NCBI GenBank assembly: GCA_947650365.1
Contig: OX393555.1
Coordinates: 80,543,995-80,607,994 of the forward strand
Reading direction: 5' to 3'
Length of the DNA stretch: 64,000 nucleotides
Origin: Chamaelirium japonicum
Lineage: Eukaryota; Streptophyta; Magnoliopsida; Liliales; Melanthiaceae
How positions within the stretch are numbered: position 1 is the stretch's first letter; each line of letters starts with the position of its first letter. A model generated the notes under the pieces. That model did not search any database. It saw only the letters and a list, made by a program, of their open reading frames with translations, and was not told the DNA's origin. Below are positions 27,301 to 37,900 of the stretch, piece after piece. The translations under genes and the position numbers were made by a program.

Positions 27301-28280
27301 TACGAAAAGAAAAGAAGTCCTGCTCCAGTCCATTGGCCATGGGTATAGGTGTGAAGTAAGAAAGAATCTAAATTACAAAACTCCACTTTTTAATATTTAT
27401 ATGACCCCTTTAGGGTAGGGCACGTTTGACGGCTCTCTTTTTCTTCCACCTTACAGTACGTTATCAGAATGAACGTACTGAGCCCAACCTACCAGTCAAG
27501 TAAAAATGGAGAGAGAAACAAAGACAGAAGAGAGAGAAGTAGAGAGAAGAGAAAACAAAAAAAGAAACAAAGACAGAAGAGAGAAGAAGAGAGAAGAGAA
27601 TGAAGAAATAAACGAAGGGAGAAGAAGTCCTGCTCCATTCCATTAGCCATGAGAGTAAGAAGGAATCTAAATTCCAAAACTCAACTTCTCAATATTTATA
27701 CGACCCCTTTAGAGTTGGGCATATTTGATGGCTCTCTCTTTCTCCCATCTCACTACACGTTATCAGTACGAACATGTCGAGCCCAATCGATCAGTCGTAA
27801 GAAAATGGAGAGAGAAACAAAGACAGATGGAAGAGAAAGGAGAGATAAACAAAGAGATAAGAGAGAAGAAGTCATGCTCTAGTCCATTGACCATGGGTAT
27901 AAGTATGAACTAAGAAAGAATCTAAATTCTAAAACTCCACTTCTATCTTTGTTTCTCTCTCCGTTTTCTTGCGACTGGTCGGCTGGGCTCGTTATGTTCG
28001 TGCTGATAACTTGTTGTGAGATGGGAGAAAGAGAGTCATCAAACGTGCCCCACCCTAAAGGGGTCGTATATTCTTTATAGGGTAAGCTTACTTAGGACCT
28101 AAGCAATCTATGGAAAACCCTAATCCATAGGAGAAGATAAAAGAGAACAAAGAGATATAATTATATTATTGAGAAGTGGAGTACAGATGTCAAACATGCC
28201 CCACCCTAATGGGGTCATATATTATTTATAGGTTAAGCTTACTTAGGGCCTAAGCAATCTATGGGAAACCCAAATCCATG

Positions 28281-29200
28281 GGAGAGATCCGACGATGGAT
28301 AGTCATCCGATCGAACGATCTCATAGCATTTGTACTATTTTAAATTTTTTTAAAGAAAAATATAAATTATTTCTAAAGCAAAAAATTTAAGTGTGCCTTA
28401 TCTTCCATTTTTACTTCCTATTATTTAATTAATTTATTATTTTAATAAATTCAATAGTTAAATAATGAAATCATTAAATAAATATTTAATTATCTATATA
28501 ATTAAATTATTTAAATAATTTATTTATTATTTAAATATTAAAATAAATAAATATTTATTTGATTATTTAAAAAAATATTAAGTTATTTAAAAAAATATTT
28601 TATTAATTATATATTCAAATAATTAACTAATTATTTAAATAATAAATAAATAGTTATTAAATTATTATTTTATTTTATTACTTAATTAAATAATTAATTT
28701 TTTTATTTTATTTAATATTTAATATTTTAATAAAATAATTTTTTATTTATTTAATTATATATTAATTAATTTAAAATATTATTTATTTAACTATAAAATA
28801 ATTAAATAATTAAATTATTTATTCCTTTAAGTAAATTATCTATTTAATATATTTTTAACTAAATAAATTTTTAAATATTTAAATTTTTGACTAATTATTT
28901 AATTATTTAAAAATAAAATAATAATTATAGAAATAACTAATAAAAAGAATTAATAAATTAATTATATAATTAAATTATTATTTAATAATATACTAATAAT
29001 AAATAAATAAAATAATAAATTTTATTAAATAACTAGATAAATAAGTAATTAAATAAATTAATTAATTTACCAAAAATATAATTATTAAATTATTAAATTA
29101 TTTAAATTATTTAATAAGTAAATAAATACTTAATTTAATTAAAAAAATTATAATAACATTAATATGATAATCATAATAACTTTGGGATGATACTATTGAG
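28281..29200 (-). repeat. Major AT-rich module, copy in D3-A
   Basis: The left edge is GAGAGATCCGACGATGGATA followed by GTCATCCGATCGAACGATCT. The right edge is AATATGATAATCATAATAAC followed by TTTGGGATGATACTATTGAG. The variant CATAGCATTTGTACTATT (elsewhere CATAACAGTTGTAATG) is shared only with 57568-58463 and the inverted copy at 53311-54203. Confidence 0.8.
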
Positions 29201-29334
29201 AAGTAGAGTTTTGGAATTTAGATTCTTCTTACTTCATGCCTATACCTGTGGCGAATGGACTCGAGTAGGACTTCTTCTCTCTTCTCTTTTCATTCATCTC
29301 ATCATTCTCTTCTCTCTTCTTCTCTTAATCGATT

Positions 29335-29432
29335 GTCAATGAATTTTTTGTAATAAAATTAATTTATATTTTTCTTTGAAAAATTTTAAAACAATACAAC
29401 TGTTATAAGATCGTTCGATCGGATGGCAATGA
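29335..29432 (+). repeat. Short remnant of the major AT module edge
   Basis: It reads AATGAATTTTTTGTAATAAA ... CAACTGTTATAAGATCGTTC then GATCGGATGGCAATGAA. Only the promoter-proximal edge of the AT module is left, bounded on both sides by CAATGAATT. Copies are at 58590-58692 and, inverted, at 53088-53182. Confidence 0.65.
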
Positions 29433-31280
29433 ATTGGAGTATAACTTCTTTTCTCTTCTATCTTCGCTTATATCTCTATTCTATTCCCTCTTCTTCTCTC
29501 GCTTTTATCTTCGTTTCTCTCTCCTTTTTCTTATGATTGATCGACTGGGCTCGACATATTCGTGCTGATAACGTATTATAAGATGGGAGAAAAAGAGAGT
29601 CATCAAACGTGCCCCATCTAAAGGGGTCGTATATAATTTATAGGGTAAGTTTACTTAGGGCCTAAGCTATCTATAGAAAACCCTAATCCATGGGATAAGA
29701 AAGAAGAGAATGAAGAGACTTAATTATATTATTGAGAAGTGGCATTTTGGAATTTAGATTCCTTCTCACTTCATATCTATACTCATGGCCAATAGACTAG
29801 AGCAGGTCTTCTTCTTTCTTCTCTCATTGTTTATCTCTCTGTTCTCTTCTCTCTTCTTCTCTCTCTTTTGTCTTCATTTCTCTCTCTATTTTCTTATAAC
29901 TGGTCGGTTAGGCTCGATATGTTCGTACTAATAAAGTATTATGAGATGGGAGAAAGAGAGAGCCGTCAAACATGCCCGACCCTAAATGAGTCGTATAAAT
30001 ATTGAAAAATAGAGTTTTGGAATTTAGATTCTTTCTTACTTCATGCCTATACCCGTGGCTAATGGACTAGAGTAAGATTTCGTCTCTCTTCTCTCTTCAT
30101 TTATTTCTTTGTTCTTTTCTCTTTTCTTCTCTCTCTTTTGTGGAGTTTTAGAATTTAGATTCCTTCTTACTTCACACCTATACCCGTATAAGAAGAAACT
30201 ATTTAAATAATTAATTCTTAATTTTCTTCTCTCTCTTCTGTCTTTGTTTCTCTCTTTGTTTTCTTATGACTGGTTGGCTGGGCTAGACATGTTCGTGCTG
30301 ATAACGTTTTGTGAGATAGGAGAAAAAGAGACCTGTCAAACATGCCCTACCATAAAGGGGTCGTATTTTATTTATAGGGTATGCTTACTTAGGGCCTAAG
30401 CAATCTATGGTAAACCCTAATCCATGGGAGAAGAGAGAAGAGAACGGACAGATTTAATTATTTTATTGAGAAGTAGAGTTTTATAATTTAGATCCCTTCT
30501 TACTATACATCTATACCCATAGCGAATAGACTGGAGTAGGACTTCTACTCTCTTCTCTATTCGTTTATCTCTATATTTTCTTCTATCTCCTTCTCTCTCT
30601 TCTGTCTTCGTTTCTCTCTCTATTTTCTAATAAGTGGTCAGTTGGGCTCGACATATTCGTACTGATAACGTGCTGTAAGATGGGAGAAAGGGAGAGCCAT
30701 CAAACATGCCCCACCCTAATTAGATTTATTCTTACTTTACACCTATACCCGTGGCCAATAGGTTAGAGCAAGACTTCTTCTATCTTCTTTCTACGTTTAT
30801 CTCCCTATTCTCTTCTTTTTTTTTCTCTCTCCTATCTTCCTTTCTCTCTCTATTTTCTTATGACTAGTCGGCTGAGCTTGACATGTTCGTGTTGATAACG
30901 TATTGTGTAATAGAGAAAAAGAGAGCCGTCAAATGTGCCCCACCCTAAAGGGGCTATATAAATATTAAGAAGTGGAGTTTTAGAATTTAGATTATTTCTT
31001 AGTTTACACTTATACCCATGGTGAATTGATTGCAGCAGGACTTCTTCTCTCTTCTCTCTTTATTTATCTCTCCGTTCTCTTCTTTCTTCTTCTCTCTTCG
31101 TTTCTCTCTCTGTTTTTTTATGACTGGTCGGCTGGGCTCGACATATTCGTGCTGATAACGTATTGTGAGATGGGAGAAAGAGAGAGCCATCAAATATGCT
31201 CCACCCTAAAGGGGTTGTATATTATTTATAGGGTAAGCTTACTTAGGGCCTAAGCAATCTAAGGGAAACCCTTATTCATA

Positions 31281-31785
31281 GGAGAGATCCGACGGTGGAC
31301 AGCTATTCGATCGAACAATCTCATAACAGTTGTAATATTTTAAATTTTTTAAAGAAAAATATAAATTATTTTTAAATCAAAAAATTTGGGTGTGCCTTAT
31401 CTTCCTTCTTAACTTTCTATTATTTAATTAATTTAATTAGTTTAATAAATTAAATAGTTAAATAATTAAATAAATATTTAATTATCTTTATAACTAAATA
31501 TTTAAATTATTTATATAATTTATTTAATATTTAAATATTAATTTGATTATTTAAAAAAATTTAAGTTATTTAAAAAAATATTTTATTATTTATATATTCA
31601 AAAAATTAACTTATTATTTAATTAATAAGTAAATAGTTATTGAATTATTATTTTATTTTATTACTTAATTAAATAATTAATTTTTTATTTATTTTAATTA
31701 ATATTTCAAAATTTAATAAGAAAAATTTAATTAATTAATTATATAATAAATTTATTAAAATTATTTTTTTTTTGACTATATCTTC
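31281..31785 (-). repeat. Major AT-rich module, partial
   Basis: A normal left edge (GAGAGATCCGACGGTGGACA) is followed by about half of the AT core. It ends at TTTTTTTTTGACTATATCTT and joins a CT-rich unit. The same partial form is at 60396-60915 in the D3 partner. Confidence 0.75.
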
Positions 31786-32221
31786 TTCTCTCTCTTTTGT
31801 ATTCGTTTCTCTCTCTGTTTTCTTATGACTGGTCGGTTGGGCTTGATATGTTTCTACTATAATGTGTTATGAGATGGAAGAAAGAGAGAGCAATTAAACA
31901 TGCCCCACCCTAATTAGATTTCTTCTTACTTTACACCTATACCCGTGGCCAATAGGTTGGTGTAGGACTTCTTCTATCTTCTCTCTTCGTTTATCTCCCT
32001 GTTCTCTTCTCTCTTTTTTTCTCTCTCATGTCTTCTTTTTTCTCTCTATTTTCTTATGACTGGTAGGTTGGGCTTGACATGTTCGTGTTGATAACGTATT
32101 TTATTTATAGGGTAACCTTACTTAGGGCCTAAGCAATCTATGGGAAACCCTAATCCATGGGAGAGATCCGACGGTGAACAGCCATCCGATCGAACATACC
32201 CCACCCTAAAGGGGTCGTATT

Positions 32222-32560
32222 AATTATTTATTTAAATAATTATTAAATTAATTCTCTTAATTAGTAAGCTTACCTTATAAATATTTAATTATATATAACT
32301 GATTATCACCATGGGTATAGGTGTGAAGTAAGAAGGAATCTAAATTCCAAAACTCTACTTCTCAATAGTATCATCTCAACGATATTATGATTATCATAGT
32401 AATATTACTATAATTTTTTTAATTAAATTAATTATTTATTTAATTACTAAATAATTTAAATAATTTAATAATTAAGTTTACTTATTAATGTGTTGTGAGA
32501 TAGGAGAAAGAGAGAGCCGTCAAACTTGCTCCACCCTAAAGAGGTCGTATAATATAATTA
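32222..32560. repeat. Rearranged AT fragments (TTAATTAGTAAGCTTACCTT; foldback-like end)
   Basis: An edge remnant of the major AT module leads into AT-rich filler, a stray promoter palindrome, and a tail block ending CTCAATAGTATCATCTCAAC plus a short AT core. The D3 partner is at about 61345-61690. No gene is seen. Confidence 0.6.
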
Positions 32561-33247
32561 AGTCTCTCCGTTCTCTTCTCTCTTCTCCCACGGATTAGGG
32601 TTTCCCATAGATTGCTTAGGCCCTAAGTAAGCTTATCCTATAAATAATATATTATACCTTTTGGGTGGGGCACGTCTATGGCTCTCTCTTTCTCTCATCT
32701 AATAACATTTACCCTATAAATAATATTTGACCCCTTTAGGGTGGGGCACTTTTGACGGCTCTCTCTTTCTCCCATCTCACAACACATTATCAGCACGAAT
32801 ATATCGAGCCCAGCCTACCAATCACAAGAAAATGGAAATAGACGAAGATAGAAGAGAAGTTTTTGAATTTAGATTCCTTCTTACTTCACAACTTTACCCG
32901 TGGTCAATGGACTGGAGCAGGACTTCTTCTCTCTTCTCTCTTCTCTCTTTATTTATCTCTCTGTTCTTTTCTTTCTTCTTCTCTCAAATCTCTCCGAAGA
33001 GAGAAGAGAAAAGAAGTCCTTCTCCAATCCATTAGTCATGGGTTCAGGTGTGAAGTAAGAAGGAATCTAAATTCCAAAACTTCATAGAAGTGACAGAAAA
33101 AGATAGAAGAGAACGAAGAGATAAACAAAGACAGAAGAGTGAGATACGATTGGTCGGCTGGGCTCGATAGTAAAAAGTGGCACACCCGAATTGCTTAGGC
33201 CCTAAGTTCAAATATTAAGAGATACACTGTCGGATATCACCTATAGA

Positions 33248-33256
33248 TTAGGGTTT
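33248..33256 (-). promoter_or_regulatory. Telo-box upstream of TATA (representative copy)
   Basis: The + strand reads TTAGGGTTT, so the - strand reads AAACCCTAA, the exact plant telo-box. In known plant promoters (EF1-alpha and ribosomal protein genes) this box is a cis-element. Here it lies about 35 bp upstream of the TATA box and recurs at the same relative place in most full units, for example as GGAAACCCTAATCC in reverse units. It is a short interstitial match, not a telomeric array. Confidence 0.5.
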
Positions 33257-33267
33257 CCCATAGAATA

Positions 33268-33298
33268 CTTAGGCCCTAAGTAAGCTTACCCTATAAAT
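33268..33298 (+). promoter_or_regulatory. Palindromes plus TATA box of the repeat promoter (representative copy)
   Basis: The stretch holds CTTAGGCCCTAAG, a 13-bp palindrome with one unpaired central base, then the 8-bp palindrome TAAGCTTA, then CTATAAATA, a strong plant TATA-box match. The same arrangement is found in most full units on both strands. A start site would be expected roughly 30 bp downstream, in or near the CCCC/GGGG hairpin. Transcription itself is inferred, not seen. Confidence 0.5.
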
Positions 33299-33307
33299 AA
33301 TATACGA

Positions 33308-33323
33308 CCCCTTTAAGGTGGGG
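33308..33323 (+). other. CCCC/GGGG hairpin downstream of TATA (representative copy)
   Basis: The sequence is CCCC, an 8-base loop, then GGGG. In most units it reads CCCCTTTAGGGTGGGG, in which ACCC and GGGT can also pair. This is one of the few GC-rich points of the unit and is well kept across the array despite drift elsewhere. It would lie near the 5-prime end of any transcript from the TATA box. Confidence 0.45.
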
Positions 33324-33361
33324 CATGTTTAATGGCTCTCTTTTTCTCCCATCTCACAACA

Positions 33362-33375
33362 CGTTATCAGCACGA
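33362..33375 (+). other. Primer-binding-site-like motif CGTTATCAGCACGA (representative copy)
   Basis: The site directly follows CATCTCACAACA, which has the CA end expected of an LTR 3-prime terminus. Its reverse complement, TCGTGCTGATAACG, matches what I recall of the anticodon arm of plant tRNA-Ile(AAU), TCGTGCTAATAACG, except at one base. That base is the wobble position, which in the mature tRNA is inosine. Reverse transcriptase reads inosine as G, which would give exactly the C seen here. Priming by an internal or half tRNA is known for Copia elements. The match is from memory and needs checking. Confidence 0.5.
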
Positions 33376-33920
33376 ACATGTCGAGCCCAGTGACCAGTCG
33401 CAAGAAAACGGAGAGAGAAACAAAGACAAAAGAGAGAAGAAGAAAGAAGAGAATGGAGAGATAAATAAAGATAGTAGAGAGAAGAAGTCAGGTTCTAGTC
33501 CATTGGCCACGGTTATAGGTATGCAGTAAGAAGGAATCTAAATTCCAAAACTCTACTTCTTAATAATATAATTAAATCTCTCTGTTCTCTTCTTTCTTCT
33601 CCCATGGATTAAGGTTTTCCATAGATTTCTTAGGCACTAAGTAAGCTTACCCTATAAATAATAAATGACCCCTTTAGGGTGGGGCACGTTTGATGGCTCT
33701 CTCTTTCTCTTATCTCATAACACGTTATCAGCACGAACATGTCGCGCCCAGCTGACCAGTCACAAGAAAACGGAGAGAGAAACGAAGACAGAAGAGAGAG
33801 AAGATAAGAGGAGAACGAAGAGATAAACGAAAAGAGAAGAGAGAAGAAGTTATACTCCAGTCCATACGCCATGGGTATAGGTATGAAGTAAGAAGGAATC
33901 TAAATTTCAAAGCACCACTT

Positions 33921-34064
33921 CTCAATAGTATCTTTTCAATGTTATTATGATTATCATAGTAATATTACTATAATTTTTTTAATTAAATTAATCGTTTAAT
34001 TAAAACGAAGAGAGAATAGAATTTACTATAATAATTGTAATAACGTTGAGATAATATTATTGAG
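33921..34064. repeat. Foldback (MITE-like) element with long terminal inverted repeats
   Basis: The left terminus is CTCAATAGTATCTTTTCAAT, then GTTATTATGATTATCATAGTAA. The right terminus is TTACTATAATAATTGTAATA, then ACGTTGAGATAATATTATTGAG. These ends are inverted copies of each other over about 40 bp. The centre is TTTTTTTAATTAAATTAAT with AAAACGAAGAGAG. It is about 144 bp, non-coding and very AT-rich. The partner is at 63050-63193. The terminus is also the outer end of the major AT module, so the two are related. Confidence 0.65.
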
Positions 34065-34900
34065 AAAACTCCACTTCTCAATATTATAATAAAATCTCTC
34101 CTTTCTCTTCTATCTTCTGCCATGGATTATGTTTTCCTATTGATTGCTTAGGCCCTAAGTAAGCTTACCTTATAAATAATATACAACCCCATTAGGGTGG
34201 GTCATGTTTGACAGCTCTCTCTTTCTCCCATCTCACAACACGTTATATGCACGAACATGTCAAGCCCAGCCGACCCATTATAAGAAAATGGATGAAAAAA
34301 TGAAGCCCGAAGTAGAGTTTTATAATTTAGATTCCTTCTTACCTTACACCTATACCCATGGCTAATTGACTGGAGCAGGACTTCTTCTCTCTTCTCTCTT
34401 CATTTATCTCTCTATTTTCTTCTCTCTTCTTCTCTCTTTTCTATCTTCGTTAAACTCCACTTCTTTTCTTAATAAATGAAGAGAGACACGAAGACAGAAG
34501 AGAGAGAAGAAGAGAGAAGAGAACGGAGAAATAAATGAAGAGAGAAGAGAGAAGAAGTCCTGCTCTAGTCCATTCGCCATGGGTATAGGTGTGAAGTTCT
34601 CTCTTCTATCATCGTTTATCTTTCCGTTCTCTTCTCTCATCTTTCATCTTTATTTGTCTCTCTGTTTTTCTTACGACTGGTCGACTGGGCTCGACATGTT
34701 CGTGCTGATAACGTATTATGAGATGGGAGACTGAGAGAGCCGTCAAATGTGCCCCACCCTAAAGGGATCGTATATTATTTATAGGGTTACTTAGGGCCTA
34801 AGTAATCTATGAGAAACCCTAGTCCATGGGAGAAGAGAGAAGAGAACGGAGAGATTTAATTATATTATTGAGAAGTGGAGTTTTAGATTTCTTCTTACTT

Positions 34901-37900
34901 AACACCTATACCCGAGGATAATGGACAGGAGTAGAACTTCTTCTCTCTTCTTTCTTCATTATCTCTCCATTTGCTTCTCTCTTCTTCTCTTTACTCACAA
35001 CACGTTATCAGCGTGAACATATCAAGCCCAGCCAACCACTATTTAGAATTTAACTAAATTATTTAAATATATTATTTAAATTATTTTTCTTTCCATTCTC
35101 TTCTCTTTTCTTCCCTCTCTTTTGTCTTCGTTTCTCTCTTCAGTTTCTTGTGACTGGTCGGCTGGGCTCGATATGTTCATGCTGATAACGAGTTGTGAGA
35201 AAAAAAAAAGAAGAAAGAAGAGAATAGAGAGATAAACGAAGAAAGAAGAGAGAAGAAATATTACTCTAGTCCATTCGCCACGGGTATAGGTGTGAAGTAA
35301 GAAGGAATCTAAATTTCAAAACTCCACTTCTAAATAATGTAATTAAATCTCTCTATTCTCTTCTCTCTTCTCCCATAGATTAGGATTTTCCATAGATTTC
35401 TTAGGACCTAAGTAAGCTTACTATATAAATAACATATGACCCCTTTATGGTGGGGCACGTTTGATAGCTCTTCCTTTCTCCCATCTCATAACACTTTATC
35501 AGCACGAACATATCGAGCCCAGCTGACCAGTCGCAAGAAAACAGAAACAGAAACGAAGACAGAAGTGGAGTTTTGGAATTGAAATTCCTTCTTACTTTAC
35601 ACATATACCTGTAGCTAATTAACTAGAGCAGGACTTTTTCACTCTTCTCTCTTCGTTTATCTCTCCGTTCTCTTTTCTCTTCTTCTCTTACTTCTGTCTA
35701 CTTTTCTTTATCCGTTTATTTACAGAAGAATGGGACTTTAACGAAGACAGAAGAGAGATAAGAAGCGAGAAGAGAATAGAGAGATAAATAAAGAGAAAAT
35801 AAAGAGAAAATAAAGAACTTCACACCTATACCAGTGGCCAATGGACTGGAGCAGGACTTCTTCTCTCTTTGTTTATCTCTCCATTTTCTTCTCTCTTTTT
35901 CTTTCTCTTTTGTCTTCGTTTCTCTATCCGTTAATATAGAGAAGAAGTGGAGTTTAATGAAGACAAAAGAGATATAAGAAGCGAGAAGTAAACAGAGAGA
36001 TAAATGAAGAGAGAAGAGAGAAGATGTCCTACTCCAGTACATTAGCCACGGGTATAAATGTAGAGTAAGAAGGAATATAAATACTAAAACTCCACTTCTA
36101 TCTTCATTTCTCTTACTATTTTTTTACGACTGGTCAGCTAGGCTCGATATATTCGTAGTGATAATATGCTGTGAGGTGGGAGAAAGAGAGAGCCGTCAAA
36201 CGTGCCCCACCCTAAAGGGGTCGTATATTATTTATAGGAAAAGCTTACTTAGGGCATAAGCAATCTATGAGAAACCCTAATCCATAGACAAAGAGAAAAA
36301 AGAACGAAGGGATTTAATTATATTATTGAGAAGTGGAGTTTTGGAATTTAGAATCTTTCTTAATTCACACCTATACCTGTGGAAAATGGACTGGAACAGG
36401 ACTTCTTCTCTCTTCTCTCTTTGTTATTTGTCTCTCTGTTCTCTTCTCTCTTCTCACAACACAATATCAACATGAACATGTCGAACCTAACCGACCAGTC
36501 ATAAGAAAACAGAGAGAGAAAAGATAAAAGAAGAGAAAGAAGATAACAGAGAGATAAACAAAGAGAGAAGATATAAGAAGTCCTGCTCCAGTCCATTGGC
36601 TACGCGTATAGCTGTAAAGTAATAAAGAATCTAAATTTCAAAACTCTACATAAGAGAAATAAGAAGAGAGAATAGAATGGAGAGATAAATAAAGAGAGAA
36701 GAAGTCCTACTCTAGTCCATTGGCCACGGGTATAGGTGTGACATAAGAAGGAATATAAATTCCTAAACTCCAGTTTTGTCTTTGTTTCTCTCTCCGTTTT
36801 CTTGTGACTGGTCGGCTGGGCTCGATATGTTCGTACTGATAACTTATTATAAGATAGGAAAAAAAAAGAGCCGTCAAACGTGCCCCACCCTTAAAGGGTC
36901 ATATATTATTTATAAGGTAAGATTACTTGGAGCAATCTATAGGAAATCCTAATCCATGGGAGAGATTCGACGGTGGCCCTAATTAAGCTTACCCTACAAA
37001 TAATATATGACCTCTTTAGGGAGGGGCACATTTGATGGCTCTCTCTTTCTCATATCTCATAACACATTATCAGCACAAAAATATCGAGCCCAACCGACCA
37101 GTTACAAGAAAATGGAGAGAGAAATGAAGATATAAATGGAGTTTTGGAATTTAGATTCCTTCTTACTTCATACCTATACCCATGGCCAATGGACTGGAGT
37201 AGGACTTCTTTTATATTCTAACTTCATTTATCTCTCCGTTCTCTCCTCTTTTCTTCTCTCTCTTCTATGGAGTTTCAGAATTTAGATTCATTTTTACTTC
37301 ACACCTATACCCATAGCTAATGGACTGGAGTAGGACTTCTTCTCTCTTCTCTCTTCGTTTATCTTTCCGTTCTCTTATCTCTTCTTCTATCACTTCTGTC
37401 ATTGTTTCTCTCTCCGTTTTCTTATGACTGGTCGGCTGGGCTCGACATGTTTGTGCTAATAAATTGTTAAGACAAGTGAGAAGAGAACAAAGAGATAAAT
37501 GAAGAGAGAAGAGAGAAGAAGTCCTGCTTCAGTCTATTCGCCACAGGTATAGGTGTGAAGTAAGAAGAAATCTAAATTCCAAAACTCCACTTCTCAATAA
37601 TATAATTAAATCTCTCCTTTCTCTTCTTTCTTCTCCCATGGATTAGGGTTTCTCATAGATTGCTTAGGCCCTAAGTAAGCTTACCCTATAAATAATATAC
37701 GACCCCTTTAGGGTAGGGCAAGTTTGATGACTCTCTCTTTATCCCATCTCATAATACGTTATCAGCACGAACATATCGAGCCCAACCGATCAGTCACAAG
37801 AAAATGAAGAGAGAAATGAATACAAAAGAGAGAGAAGAAGAAAGAAAATGACGGAGAAATAAACGAAGATAGAAGAGGCAAGAAGTCCTGCTCCAGTCCA

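Larger units (their letters stand above)
33246..33570 (+). mobile_element. Representative forward unit of the LTR-derived repeat (fossil, non-coding)
   Basis: This is one of the clearest complete units on the + strand. It runs from the telo-box segment through the palindrome CTTAGGCCCTAAG, the TATA box, a CCCC/GGGG hairpin and CGTTATCAGCACGA. It continues through the GTCGAGCCCAG leader, the GA-rich tract, the CCATTGGCCACGG block and the GGAATCTAAATTCC block, ending in the link CTTAATAATATAATTAAATC that leads into the next unit. The order TATA, about 70 bp, then a primer-site-like motif is what the R-U5-PBS part of a plant Copia-type LTR element would show. I cannot define LTR ends or target-site duplications, so the family call is inference. 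No coding part is present. It belongs to the 26128-34900 duplication and has a direct counterpart near 62385-62710. Confidence 0.6.
26128..34900. repeat. Segmental duplication D3, copy A (partner 55841-64000)
   Basis: About 8.8 kb recurs in the same order at 55841-64000 with an offset of 29.1-29.7 kb. Shared oddities include GGGGTACTATTAATATTGAG, CCAACCTACCAGTCAAG, CATAGCATTTGTACTATTTT, GTGGCACACC followed by AATTGCTTAGGCCC, and TTCAAATATTAAGAGATA. The copies differ by a segment of about 0.4 kb near the left end and smaller segments near 30.0-30.2 kb. The partner runs off the window, so the true length is unknown. By eye divergence is below 10 percent in sampled stretches. Confidence 0.9.

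Noticed and set aside
33362-33375. A tRNA-Ile gene or pseudogene, from the anticodon-arm-like sequence
   Set aside because: Only the anticodon-arm segment is present. No acceptor stem, D arm or T arm lies around it.
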